Of a DNA stretch of 64,000 bases, positions 52,861-61,925 are shown piece after piece. Source of the stretch: an uncultured SAR86 cluster bacterium (lineage in GTDB: Bacteria; Pseudomonadota; Gammaproteobacteria; Magnimaribacterales; D2472). Position numbers and translations under genes: made by a program. The stretch covers positions 62,001-126,000 of the forward strand of contig CACEAR010000001.1 of assembly GCA_902557575.1 (NCBI GenBank). Direction: 5' to 3'. Numbering within the stretch: position 1 is the stretch's first letter; each line of letters begins with the position of its first letter. The notes beneath the pieces were generated by a model. That model was not told the origin of the DNA. It made no database searches and saw nothing but the letters and a program-made list of their open reading frames with translations.

Positions 52861-55130
52861 GATTATTTTTATTAACTTTTTTTTGCGTAACTTACGTTAA
52901 TGCAATTGATATTGATGGTGTCCTTGATGAAAAGGAGTGGGATAGTGCTCAACAGATATCAGACTTCACAACCATAGTTCCATATAATTTTGAGGACCCT
53001 AAATATCTAACTAATGTAAAAATCTTTACCAATCAAGACGGAATTTATGTAGGTTTTATCAATGAACAAGATAATGAAACTATAAGGTCTTTTAACCATA
53101 TCCGTGATGACTGGGATGATAGAGGAGATAAAAATTCATTCACAATTGATTTTGATGGCAATTCTAAAGTTGCATATGGATTTACCGTATCGCTTGGAGA
53201 CTCCCTTTCAGATGCAACATACACAAATGGCAATAGTGAGAGTAAAGATTGGGATGGTGATTGGATAGCAAGAACATTTAAAGGTGATAATTTTTGGAGC
53301 TCTGAATTTTTTATACCTTGGACAGTAGTGCCAATGCAAAAAGTAGATGGACCAAAAAGGAATGTAAAATTTATTGCATTTCGATGGTTAGCTAGTGATG
53401 AATTTGGCTTTGGTTCAACAAAAACAAATTGGGAAAGAGAAACTTTTATATATGATCTTGAAGATCTTATAATTGATAATTATCAGTCCAAAAAATATAG
53501 TTATTTCCCTTATCTAACGGTTGCGGAAGACTCTGTAACAAATGAATCGGTTCAAAAAGCTGGAATAGATATTTTTTTAAATCATGGTGATGGAAGCCAA
53601 ACAAACATAGCTATTAATCCAGACTTTGGTCAGGTTGAGACGGATCAAGTTGTGGTTAATTTCAGTGCAGTTGAGACCTTTTTCTCCGAAAAAAGAGCAT
53701 TCTTTACCGAAAATCACTCCTTATTTGAAGTCAAAGGTGGAAGAGATGATTTTTACGTCATTAATACAAGAAGAATAGGAGGAAGACCGGATTATGATTG
53801 TAGTCGTTTTGAGCAAACTGATATTTGTGAAAACAACAGAAAAGAATATTCTGATTTAGATCTTGCTTTGAGACACACAATTCAAAAAGAAAAAGTTGAT
53901 TTAGGATTCTTAGCTGCAAGTGAAAGTGATGAAGATTTCTCAAAAGGAAGGGATTATTTTGCATTTAGAGTAAGGTCGAATAATCCTCAAAATAAAGTTG
54001 GTTTTTTAGCAACTAAAACTAAGAGTAATTTTTTTAATGAAAGTTCAGATGTATATTCTCTTGATATAGAGAATACAGCAGTAAAGAATACGCAGATTTC
54101 TGGATACTTATTGAATTCTAGGAAAGAAAACTCTACAGGCCATGGGCTTAGGTTTGATATTAAATATATCCCAAATGATAAATATGAAAATACTATAGGC
54201 TTTCACTATTTTGATAAAGATCTTGATCTAAATGATATGGGCTATCTTCAGAGAAATGACCAAATCAAGTTTTATAATAGATTTGAGTTTGACAGAAACT
54301 CATATCCAAAAGAATCATTACTTAGAAGTAGAGATAGTCATATATCTATTTTCCAAACAATGACAACAGATGGAAAGAAGTCTCCAAAAGGAGTTTGGAC
54401 TAAGACCGAGTTATCTTTTAAATCAAATTTCAATATTGATTTATCTATGTCTGCAAAAACTGAAGGTAAAGATACCAATATTACAAGAAAATATATAGGC
54501 TCACCGTATATCCAAATTATGGATGAGGTGAGTTTTAATGCCGGTTTTGGATCTCCCAAATATAAAAACTTCTCTTTTGGTGCAGGTTTTGGATTTAATA
54601 AATATTCTCCATATTCTTCTTGGGATTCTGATGGGAGAAATAATAAAAGTAAGAGATTTAATATAAATTATTTCCCTAATGATCAGCTCCAGTTTAGTTT
54701 TGGTGTGGATGATTCAAAAGAAGAGGAGTGGTTAAAGTGGATTGATACTAATAGACTAGGATCATTTACTAAAAACAGAAGAAATATTAATTTTGGTATG
54801 ACCTACTTTCAGGGTACAAGACATGAATTTAGGCTTAAAAATCAATCAGTGATGATTAAAGCCGAAGATCCAATTCCATTAATAAGCTCACTTTCAGGGG
54901 AATTGAGTGAATCTGATTATTTGATTGACCCTTTTTATGTTTCTGAAAACTCCCTTCAGATGAGATATCGTTATGAAATATCTCCTCTTTCCTATTTCTA
55001 TTTAGTTTATACAAGGGGATATAGTTTTTTTGACGACTCTGACACGTTCACTTATGAAGATCTTTATCAAGATTCTTGGGAAAATCCTTCCAATGAAGTT
55101 TTTACTTTAAAAGTTAGATTTAAATTTTAA
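52854..55130 (+). CDS. secreted DUF5916 outer-membrane-type protein with an apparent ATT start
   Basis: 758 residues if started at 52854. A signal peptide (RLFLLTFFCVTYVNA) leads to a CBM9-like domain (IDIDGVLDEKEWDSAQ ... FTIDFDGNSKVAYGF ... WSSEFFIPW). The DUF5916 signature follows: INPDFGQVETDQVVVNFSA, ETFFSEKRAFFTEN. The rest has barrel-like alternating strands ending in KVRFKF. No ATG, GTG or TTG occurs in frame before 53328, which would remove the signal and first domain. ATT at 52854 is preceded by AGGGAG at 7 bases, an excellent ribosome site. It overlaps the fthC stop by 7 bases. Function unknown; DUF5916 proteins often sit with polysaccharide or peptide use. Confidence 0.82.
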   Translation: MLRLFLLTFFCVTYVNAIDIDGVLDEKEWDSAQQISDFTTIVPYNFEDPKYLTNVKIFTNQDGIYVGFINEQDNETIRSFNHIRDDWDDRGDKNSFTIDFDGNSKVAYGFTVSLGDSLSDATYTNGNSESKDWDGDWIARTFKGDNFWSSEFFIPWTVVPMQKVDGPKRNVKFIAFRWLASDEFGFGSTKTNWERETFIYDLEDLIIDNYQSKKYSYFPYLTVAEDSVTNESVQKAGIDIFLNHGDGSQTNIAINPDFGQVETDQVVVNFSAVETFFSEKRAFFTENHSLFEVKGGRDDFYVINTRRIGGRPDYDCSRFEQTDICENNRKEYSDLDLALRHTIQKEKVDLGFLAASESDEDFSKGRDYFAFRVRSNNPQNKVGFLATKTKSNFFNESSDVYSLDIENTAVKNTQISGYLLNSRKENSTGHGLRFDIKYIPNDKYENTIGFHYFDKDLDLNDMGYLQRNDQIKFYNRFEFDRNSYPKESLLRSRDSHISIFQTMTTDGKKSPKGVWTKTELSFKSNFNIDLSMSAKTEGKDTNITRKYIGSPYIQIMDEVSFNAGFGSPKYKNFSFGAGFGFNKYSPYSSWDSDGRNNKSKRFNINYFPNDQLQFSFGVDDSKEEEWLKWIDTNRLGSFTKNRRNINFGMTYFQGTRHEFRLKNQSVMIKAEDPIPLISSLSGELSESDYLIDPFYVSENSLQMRYRYEISPLSYFYLVYTRGYSFFDDSDTFTYEDLYQDSWENPSNEVFTLKVRFKF

Positions 55131-56244
55131 GCTTCTGAACAAAAATTCTTATATCTCTTTCTAGAGTCTCAGGCTTTTCAAGGGCTGCAAAATGACCTCC
55201 ATCATAATGCTCCCAATGGATAAGGTTATATATTTCTTCTGCCCAAGCTTTAGGCGGGAGCATGATCTCATTTTTAAAAAGTGCACAGCCAGTGGGTACT
55301 TCAACTTTTGATTTTGAAAACCCTTCCCTCCCATTCTCGTTATAAAGTCTCATTGAGGAGGTTATTGATTCTGAAAACCAATATAATGAAACTATAGAAA
55401 GGACATCTTCCAGACTTACAATTAATTTATCTTTCTCATCATCAGTCCAAGAATGAAACTTTTCAATTATCCATCCTGCTAAACCAACAGGAGAATCATT
55501 AAGTGAGTATCCAAGAGTCTGTGGCTTAGTTCTTTGGATTTCAAAATATCCACTTCCTAACTCTAAGTATTTAGCATATCTTCCAAGCAAAATTTTTTCC
55601 TGATCTGTGACTCCCTCCATGGGATCATCTTTTTCAGGTGGAAAAGCGATAACTAAATTTAAATGCAGGCCCAGCACTTCATTGGGGAAAAGTTCAGCAG
55701 ACCATTTGCTTACTGTTGAACCCCAATCACCACCCTGAACTAGATACTTTTTATATCCAAGAGCTGTCATTAGCTCATGATTAATTTCAGCTATCTTTTT
55801 TGAGTCATAGCCTTTTTGACTGGGCTTATCTGAAAAACCATACCCTGGCATGGATGGACAGATAACATCAAAGCTTAGACCATCTTTATCCTTATTAAGT
55901 AAGGGGATAATTCTAAAAAATTCCTGAATACTCCCAGGCCATCCATGGGTTATTATGATTGGTATAGAATTTTCAGAATCTGATTTTGAATGAATAAAGT
56001 GTATCTCTAGATCATCCTTTGTCTTAAATTTATAACTTCCAAAATCATTTATTTGTTTCTCATGTATCTTCCAATCAAAGTCATTTCTCCAATACTGGAC
56101 AGCGTCTTTTAAAAAACTTTTTTTAGTTCCAAGAGTCCAAATCTCATCATTAACCTCATCAGGCCATCTGGTAAGATCTATTCTTTTATAAAGATCATCT
56201 ATTTTGGACTCATCTACTGAAACCTTGAATTCTCTGATAGTCAT
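55120..56244 (-). CDS. epoxide hydrolase (EHN-type alpha/beta hydrolase)
   Basis: 374 residues. The N-terminal EHN domain has the usual LTRWPDEVND segment near 24-33. Oxyanion-hole HGWPGS near 112-117, nucleophile Asp in VQGGDWGST near 175-183, and a terminal GGHFAALEKPE with the catalytic His. It would open epoxides by water addition through an ester intermediate. The natural substrate is unknown. It abuts ilvA (stop-start directly adjoining), suggesting co-transcription. Confidence 0.9.
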   Translation of the reverse strand: MTIREFKVSVDESKIDDLYKRIDLTRWPDEVNDEIWTLGTKKSFLKDAVQYWRNDFDWKIHEKQINDFGSYKFKTKDDLEIHFIHSKSDSENSIPIIITHGWPGSIQEFFRIIPLLNKDKDGLSFDVICPSMPGYGFSDKPSQKGYDSKKIAEINHELMTALGYKKYLVQGGDWGSTVSKWSAELFPNEVLGLHLNLVIAFPPEKDDPMEGVTDQEKILLGRYAKYLELGSGYFEIQRTKPQTLGYSLNDSPVGLAGWIIEKFHSWTDDEKDKLIVSLEDVLSIVSLYWFSESITSSMRLYNENGREGFSKSKVEVPTGCALFKNEIMLPPKAWAEEIYNLIHWEHYDGGHFAALEKPETLERDIRIFVQKLKI

Positions 56245-57780
56245 TTACTCAAGAAAATGTTTGTAAGCTATGTTTGAAGTCTCTTCTGTGAAAGTGTATC
56301 CAGTTCTTTTTAAATATCTTTTTAGTAGTTCTTTATTCTTTGAGCTATCTTGGATTCCTACTAAGACTTTCCCAAAAGCAGAACCCAAATTCCTATAATG
56401 GAAAAGCGTTATATTCCATTTATTACCTAATTTTTCTAAGAAATCTAGCAAAGCCCCTGGCCTTTCAGGAAATTCCATCCTGAAAACTCTTTCGGTTCTC
56501 GCAGTTGTACTTCTTCCACCAACCATATGTCGCAAATGGTCATTTGAAATCTCATTTTTTGTAAGATCTTTAAAAGGGTAGTGATTTTTAGACAGTCTGT
56601 TTTTTAGTGATATAAAATTTTTAGCTGACTTTGTTTTTATTCCAACCAGTACATGTGCATCATTTGGATCAGAAAGCCTGTAATTAAACTCTGTAATCTG
56701 AGAATTAGAAAATATCTTAGATAGTTTTAGAAAACTCCCAGCTTTTTCAGGAATTTGGATACTTAGAATCTTTTCTTTGTCCTCTCCAAGCTCTGACCTT
56801 TCAACAATATAACTTAATCTATCAAAATTTAGGTTAGCGCCGCTACTTATTGCTAGCAGATTCTTTTTCTTTTTTGATGCGTATTTCTTCAATCCTGCTA
56901 ACGCTACTGCTCCGGCTGGTTCAGACATTACTCTTGTATCTTCAAACAGATCTTTTACTGCGGCACATACCTCATCAATAGTTACTGTTATTACCCCATC
57001 AATACATTCTTTTATAACATCAAAGTTGTTTTTACCTACTTGTTCTACAGCAACGCCATCAGCAAAGATTCCTACATTCTTGAGTCTTACTCTCTTGTTT
57101 GCTTTGAGAGCCTCATAAAGACATGCAGAATCATCAACCTCGACTCCATAGATTTTTATTTTTTTGTTATTTTGGGCTATCCATGCAGAAACTCCTGCCA
57201 GAAGACCTCCTCCACCAACTGGGACAAATATTGCATCTAAGTCATCATTTGTTTCTAAAATTTCTTTTCCAACTGTTCCTTGGCCAGCTATTGTATATGG
57301 ATCATCAAAGGGGTGAATAAATTCTTTCTTCTCCTTTTTACAAATTTCATATGCATGCTTCACGGCTTGATCATAATTATCACCAAATAGCTTTACTCTT
57401 GCTCCAAAATTTTTAACAGCCCTAATCTTTATTTCTGGGGTCGTTTTAGGCATAACTATAAGACATTTAATTTTTAATTTTTTACATGCACTTGCTACTC
57501 CTTGAGCATGATTACCAGCAGATGCGGCAATAACCCCCAATTTAAGCTTATCCTTTTTAATATTCACAATTTTGTTGTAGGCGCCTCTATTTTTAAAAGA
57601 AAAAATAGGTTGTAAATCTTCTCTCTTTAGGAAAACATTATGGCCAAGTTTATTTGAAAGGTTGGTTGCATTAGTAATTGGGGAAACATTTGCTACATCG
57701 TAAACACTAGAATTTTCAATCAAAGATAAATATCTTTTTGATTTAGTAAAATTCTTTGTTCTTTTGTTAGAAATTTTCAC
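56245..57780 (-). CDS. ilvA: threonine ammonia-lyase (biosynthetic)
   Basis: 511 residues, the long biosynthetic type. The PLP Lys is in IFSFKNRGAYNK near 60-71. SAGNHAQGVA and the glycine-rich PVGGGGLLAG loop bind the cofactor phosphate. Two ACT-like regulatory domains form the C terminus (LSIQIPEKAGSFLKL near 340 and FRMEFPERPGALLDFL near 425), so feedback by isoleucine and valine is expected. It makes 2-ketobutyrate for isoleucine. It is divergent from rpiA by 31 bases, a common arrangement. Confidence 0.95.
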   Translation of the reverse strand: MKISNKRTKNFTKSKRYLSLIENSSVYDVANVSPITNATNLSNKLGHNVFLKREDLQPIFSFKNRGAYNKIVNIKKDKLKLGVIAASAGNHAQGVASACKKLKIKCLIVMPKTTPEIKIRAVKNFGARVKLFGDNYDQAVKHAYEICKKEKKEFIHPFDDPYTIAGQGTVGKEILETNDDLDAIFVPVGGGGLLAGVSAWIAQNNKKIKIYGVEVDDSACLYEALKANKRVRLKNVGIFADGVAVEQVGKNNFDVIKECIDGVITVTIDEVCAAVKDLFEDTRVMSEPAGAVALAGLKKYASKKKKNLLAISSGANLNFDRLSYIVERSELGEDKEKILSIQIPEKAGSFLKLSKIFSNSQITEFNYRLSDPNDAHVLVGIKTKSAKNFISLKNRLSKNHYPFKDLTKNEISNDHLRHMVGGRSTTARTERVFRMEFPERPGALLDFLEKLGNKWNITLFHYRNLGSAFGKVLVGIQDSSKNKELLKRYLKRTGYTFTEETSNIAYKHFLE

Positions 57781-57811
57781 AGCTCTTTCCTCATTGGAGT
57801 ATTATAGCTTT

Positions 57812-58447
57812 ATGAGCGATGCAAAGATAAGGGCTGCAGAAAAAGCACTAAATTATCTAGGGCCCAAAATTAATTCAAAATCTATCTTAGGAATTGGAAC
57901 TGGATCAACAGTTAATTGTTTTATTGAACTGTTGCGACCATGCCCTACCCTTGTAAAAGGTGCAGTTTCCAGCTCTGAAGCTTCAACAAAGCTCTTAAGA
58001 GAAATAGGAATAGATGTCTTTAATTTAAATGATATTGATGAGGTTGAGTTCTATATTGATGGAGCGGATGAAATTGCTGATGATTTATCTCTTATGAAAG
58101 GTGGAGGTGGTGCACACACTCAAGAGAAAATTATTGCAACAGCCTCTAAGAACTTCTTATGTATTGCGGATCAATCAAAAATAGTTTCAAAATTAGGCTC
58201 CTTCCCAATCCCTGTCGAAGTCTTATCGCAAGCCAGAAGTTTTGTTGCAAGGAAATTAATGGCTTTGGGCGGTATTGCAAAATTGAGACATGATTTTATT
58301 ACCGATCAAGGTAATGAAATTCTTGATTTAACTGGAATGACAATTGATGACCCAATATCTTTGGAAACAAAGATTAATTCAATCCCCGGAGTTGTTGATA
58401 ACGGAATATTTGGATTACGAAAAGCAGATCAAATATTTATAGGTTAA
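57812..58447 (+). CDS. rpiA: ribose-5-phosphate isomerase A
   Basis: 211 residues from the ATG at 57812, where the family start (SDAKIRAAEKALNYL) begins; an upstream TTG at 57764 would overlap ilvA. Motifs: GIGTGSTVNCFI, YIDGADEIADDLSLMKGGGGAHTQEKI and FPIPVEVL. It interconverts ribose-5- and ribulose-5-phosphate. Its stop directly abuts the glutathione peroxidase stop on the other strand. Confidence 0.95.
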   Translation: MSDAKIRAAEKALNYLGPKINSKSILGIGTGSTVNCFIELLRPCPTLVKGAVSSSEASTKLLREIGIDVFNLNDIDEVEFYIDGADEIADDLSLMKGGGGAHTQEKIIATASKNFLCIADQSKIVSKLGSFPIPVEVLSQARSFVARKLMALGGIAKLRHDFITDQGNEILDLTGMTIDDPISLETKINSIPGVVDNGIFGLRKADQIFIG

Positions 58448-58969
58448 TTAGAGGAGATTTTCTATTTTGCCAGCTAGTGACTCTGGTAAAACTTTTGAAT
58501 CATACATTCCCACTAACTTGCCCTCTTTTGAAATAAGAAATTTATTAAAATTCCAAGATGGTTCTTTACCAGATTCTCGAGAAAGTTTTTTGAAGAGTGG
58601 GTGTGCTTGATCTCCTCTAACACGAGTAGTTGCATAAAGAGGAAATGTTACGTTGTAAGTTGCATCACAAAATTCAGCAGTTTTAGATTCATCTGTAAAT
58701 TCTTGCCACATAAAATCGCGAGATGGAATACCTATTACTGTGAAGCCTTTATCACCATATTCTGAATATAGTTTTTGTAATCCTTCGTATTGAGGTGTAT
58801 ATCCACACTTGCTGGCCACATTAACGATTAAAAGAACGTCACCCTCATATTTGCAAAGACTTTCAGATTCAGTCGAATCAAGTATTCTGAGCTTTTCGTC
58901 AATCAAAGAATTACAAGCAAAACTTGTAACTGAAAAAAGAAGCGCAGATATGTACAACAGGTTTTTCAT
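58448..58969 (-). CDS. periplasmic glutathione peroxidase family protein
   Basis: 173 residues. A signal peptide ends near FACNS, so it is exported; Cys19 might also allow lipidation, though the FAC site lacks a clean lipobox. The active site is NVASKCGYTPQY near 50-61 with Cys in place of Sec; Gln and Trp partners appear as LQKLY-following residues and WNFNKFL. In bacteria such enzymes mostly use thioredoxin. It removes peroxides outside the cytoplasm. Confidence 0.88.
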   Translation of the reverse strand: MKNLLYISALLFSVTSFACNSLIDEKLRILDSTESESLCKYEGDVLLIVNVASKCGYTPQYEGLQKLYSEYGDKGFTVIGIPSRDFMWQEFTDESKTAEFCDATYNVTFPLYATTRVRGDQAHPLFKKLSRESGKEPSWNFNKFLISKEGKLVGMYDSKVLPESLAGKIENLL

Positions 58970-58985
58970 GATGTGGGATTATAAC

Positions 58986-59063
58986 TTAGCTTACAGGTGC
59001 AATTGCAAGTACTGAAACAAAAAATAAACTTGCTAAAAAAATTACTTCTAAATTCTCTCTCAT
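58986..59063 (-). CDS. putative 25-residue membrane peptide
   Basis: A minus-strand ATG at 59063 follows TAAGGA with a 6-base gap, a good ribosome site. The frame encodes MRENLEVIFLASLFF then VSVLAIAPVS and stops. It is one hydrophobic helix with a short charged N-terminal part. It lies 16 bases before the glutathione peroxidase start on the same strand, so it would form the first cistron of that message. No homologue is recognised. Confidence 0.45.
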   Translation of the reverse strand: MRENLEVIFLASLFFVSVLAIAPVS

Positions 59064-59082
59064 TATATTCCTTATAAGACTT

Positions 59083-59152
59083 GGAGGGCCTGAGCCCTCC
59101 ACATTTTTCAGAGGATTTGTCAGCCCAAAAATAGGGGGAGGAGTGCTGACAA
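59083..59152. other. two stable hairpins in the region between the peptide gene and the beta-oxidation gene
   Basis: GGAGGGC-CTGA-GCCCTCC (59083-59100) is a perfect 7-bp hairpin with TTTTT 3 bases later on the plus strand. TTGTCAGC (59117-59124) and GCTGACAA (59145-59152) form an 8-bp stem around a 20-base loop containing AGGGGGAGGAG. On the minus strand they would sit in the leader of the small peptide gene. On the plus strand they would lie upstream of the -10 of the beta-oxidation gene. Confidence 0.5.
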
Positions 59153-59220
59153 GTTAATATTATGCACGTTTATAATGTATTATCAATACTTTTTATAAAA
59201 TAAATGGTCTTTTTTTTGGG

Positions 59221-59226
59221 TATAAT
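59221..59226 (+). promoter_or_regulatory. -10 element for the beta-oxidation gene
   Basis: A perfect TATAAT preceded by GGG lies 24 bases before the chosen TTG start. No convincing -35 is present at the normal distance. A second TATAAT occurs at 59171-59176 and could be a further start site. Confidence 0.55.
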
Positions 59227-59249
59227 GTAAAAAAATTTTGGAGTTTGTC

Positions 59250-61403
59250 TTGAAAGGAAAAATTAATTATAGCGTTACCGATGGAATTGCAATTCTTGAG
59301 GTTGATAATCCACCGGTCAACCCTCTTAGTGATGGCGTAAGACATGGTCTTATAGAAAGTATGGAAAAAGCAGAATCTGATGACAATGTTGTTGGTATTG
59401 TGCTTACAGGTAAAGGTAGATCATTCATTGCAGGAGCAGATATTTCCGAATTTGGCCAACAGATAGAAGGGCCTTCTATTCACGACGCTTTTGAAAAAAT
59501 TGAAAAATCGACAAAGCCTGTTATTGCCGCAATTAACGGATCTGCTCTTGGTGGTGGATTAGAAACAGCTTTATGTTGCCATTACAGAGTCTCATCAAAG
59601 CAAGGTTTTATAGGCTTGCCTGAAGTAAATCTTGGGTTGTTGCCAGGTGCAGGTGGAACTCAACGTCTCCCCCGTCTAGTCGGGCCAGCTGAAGCCCTCA
59701 AAATAATGCTTTCAGGAAGGCATATACCCGCTGTAAAGGCTTTAGATATGGGTGTTATAGACTCATTATCTGAAGGAGACATAGTAGAAGATGCTGTTGC
59801 ATTTGCTAAAGATGTAGCAGAGAAAAATGAAACACATCCACTAGTGAGAGACCTTAATGAGAAAGTGCTCGCAGCAAGAGGTGATGAAAACATAATTTCA
59901 GAAGCGAGAGCGCTTGCAGCAAAAACAAGAAAAGGGCAATTTGCGCCTGGAAAGATCATTCAATGTGTGGAAGAAGCAATAAATTTAGATGATTTTGATG
60001 AAGGAATGAAAAAAGAAGCTGAATATTTCATTGAATGTCTTCTAAATCCTCAAAGAGAGGCAATGATTCATATCTTTTTTGGTGAAAGAGCTGCCTCAAA
60101 GATTAATGATGTTCCAAAAGAGACACCAAAAATGGATATTAATAAAGCCGGAATAATTGGCTCGGGAACAATGGGTGGAGGAATAGCGATGTGCTTTGCA
60201 AACATTGGTATACCGGTTCATATTGTTGATCAAGATGAAGAAAACCTTAAAAAAGGTTTAGCAGCTATAGAAAGAAACTATAAGTTTATGGTTGATAGAG
60301 GAAGAATGTCGGCTGAACAAATGGAAAAAACTTTTGGTCTTATTTCATCAGGTCTTTCTTATGAAGAAATTTCTGATGTTGATATTGTCATTGAGGCTGT
60401 ATATGAAAACTTAGACCTAAAACTAGAGATATTTAAGAAACTAGATGAGGCTGTCAAAGATGATGCAATCCTTGCATCAAATACTTCTGGGCTTGATGTT
60501 GATGCCCTAGCAGATTGTACTAAAAGGCCTGGGAAAGTAGTGGGCACTCACTTTTTTAGTCCTGCAAATGTGATGCGGTTGTTGGAAGTTGTGCGTGGTG
60601 AAAAAACATCTAACGAAACACTTGCTACTATTATGTCGCTTGGTAAGGCCCTTAAAAAGGCTCCAGTTGTATCTCTAAATGCACCAGGGTTTATTGGAAA
60701 TAGGATGCTATTTGGATATACAACTCAAGCAAATAAACTCCTATTAGAAGGGGCTCTCCCCCATCAAGTTGATTCTGCACTTGAGAATTTCGGCATGAGC
60801 ATGGGTCCATTTAGAATGCTAGACCTCGTTGGTTTAGACTTAGGATGGAGAGCTAGAAAGCTTAGTGGGACCGAATCACCAATTACGGCAAAAATAAATG
60901 ACGCATTATGTGACTTGGACAGATATGGTCAAAAAAATGGCAAAGGCTTTTATAACTATGTTGAGGGTTCTAGAGCTCCACACCCTGCTCCAGAAAATGA
61001 AGCTATATATGAACAAGTTTCTAAAGATAATGGCTTTGAAAGAAGAGAAATATCTGATCAGGAGATCATTGATAGATGCATATTGGCTCTAGTTAATGAG
61101 GGAGCAAAAATCCTTGAAGAAGGTGTTGCTCAACGATCAGGAGATATGGATGTTGTATATATTAATGGTTATGGCTTTCCAATTTGGAGAGGAGGACCAA
61201 TGCAGTATGCAAATATGGAAGGTCTTGATGTAATTTCAGCTAAAATAGATGAATTTGCTAAAAATGATCCTGAATTTTGGCAAAAAGCTGATTTAATAGG
61301 GAGTCTAAGCGAAATTAAGGGAAGGTTTGGAGATGCGCCGGCACCTGAAGACAGAAAACCTGTTTCAGGCTTTAATAAATCATCGGTAGCTGGTAATTTA
61401 TAA
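59250..61403 (+). CDS. bifunctional enoyl-CoA hydratase / 3-hydroxyacyl-CoA dehydrogenase
   Basis: 717 residues from the TTG at 59250, which has GGAG 6 bases upstream; a TTG at 59238 is also possible. The hydratase domain (1-185) has FIAGADISEF, SALGGGLETALCCHYR and LPEVNLGLLPGAGGTQRLPR with both catalytic Glu residues. The dehydrogenase domain (about 295-570) has AGIIGSGTMGGGIAMCF, SNTSGLDVDALA and HFFSPANVMRLLEVV. It resembles the short, peroxisome-type or FadJ-like multienzymes. It performs two steps of fatty acid beta-oxidation. No thiolase gene is adjacent. It is convergent with the L,D-transpeptidase with a 6-base overlap. Confidence 0.92.
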   Translation: MKGKINYSVTDGIAILEVDNPPVNPLSDGVRHGLIESMEKAESDDNVVGIVLTGKGRSFIAGADISEFGQQIEGPSIHDAFEKIEKSTKPVIAAINGSALGGGLETALCCHYRVSSKQGFIGLPEVNLGLLPGAGGTQRLPRLVGPAEALKIMLSGRHIPAVKALDMGVIDSLSEGDIVEDAVAFAKDVAEKNETHPLVRDLNEKVLAARGDENIISEARALAAKTRKGQFAPGKIIQCVEEAINLDDFDEGMKKEAEYFIECLLNPQREAMIHIFFGERAASKINDVPKETPKMDINKAGIIGSGTMGGGIAMCFANIGIPVHIVDQDEENLKKGLAAIERNYKFMVDRGRMSAEQMEKTFGLISSGLSYEEISDVDIVIEAVYENLDLKLEIFKKLDEAVKDDAILASNTSGLDVDALADCTKRPGKVVGTHFFSPANVMRLLEVVRGEKTSNETLATIMSLGKALKKAPVVSLNAPGFIGNRMLFGYTTQANKLLLEGALPHQVDSALENFGMSMGPFRMLDLVGLDLGWRARKLSGTESPITAKINDALCDLDRYGQKNGKGFYNYVEGSRAPHPAPENEAIYEQVSKDNGFERREISDQEIIDRCILALVNEGAKILEEGVAQRSGDMDVVYINGYGFPIWRGGPMQYANMEGLDVISAKIDEFAKNDPEFWQKADLIGSLSEIKGRFGDAPAPEDRKPVSGFNKSSVAGNL

Positions 61404-61925
61404 TACTATATTAACTTTTGTTCCCTTTTCGACTAGGCTAAATAGTTCAATAACGTCCTGATTAAACATTCTTATGCAACCATGAGAAGCTTTTTCACCT
61501 ATTAAGCCCTCTTCAGGAGTGCCATGAATATAGATATATCTATAAAAAGAGTCTACATTACCACCCTTATTAAAACCCTCCTCAGTCCCCTCTAACCATA
61601 GTATTCTTGAGGTTACATGGTCATCTTCTGAATCATAGTCATCATGGTGGATTTCTGCAAATTTACCAGTATTTATTCTCTCTTTAAAAATAATGTTTTT
61701 AGGAGCATCTGTACCAATTTTTTCTTTTATTATATGACTACCTAGAGGTGTTTTATAGGAATTCTCGATTTGGCCTTCACCATATGAAGATGAAGATATA
61801 GGATAGGAAATAATAAGATCACCCCTATTATCAAGCAGAAAAAGTCGTTGTTGGCTGATATCAACAAGAATATCAGCACCTGAAAGACCAGAGAAGACTA
61901 TTAAAAATAAAAAGTACTTATGCAT
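61398..61925 (-). CDS. secreted L,D-transpeptidase (YkuD family)
   Basis: 175 residues with a signal peptide (1-16). The YkuD domain starts ILVDISQQRLFLLD. The catalytic motif is IHGTPEEGLIGEKASHGCIRM near 137-157 (HGT, then SHGCIRM with the nucleophile Cys). It would make L,D cross-links or attach lipoproteins to peptidoglycan. Its start overlaps the lnt stop by 8 bases. Confidence 0.92.
   Translation of the reverse strand: MHKYFLFLIVFSGLSGADILVDISQQRLFLLDNRGDLIISYPISSSSYGEGQIENSYKTPLGSHIIKEKIGTDAPKNIIFKERINTGKFAEIHHDDYDSEDDHVTSRILWLEGTEEGFNKGGNVDSFYRYIYIHGTPEEGLIGEKASHGCIRMFNQDVIELFSLVEKGTKVNIVL

Noticed and set aside
53328-55130. Starting the DUF5916 gene at the GTG 53328
   Set aside because: The upstream frame encodes a signal peptide and a complete CBM9-like domain without a stop, so a start here would leave a headless protein.
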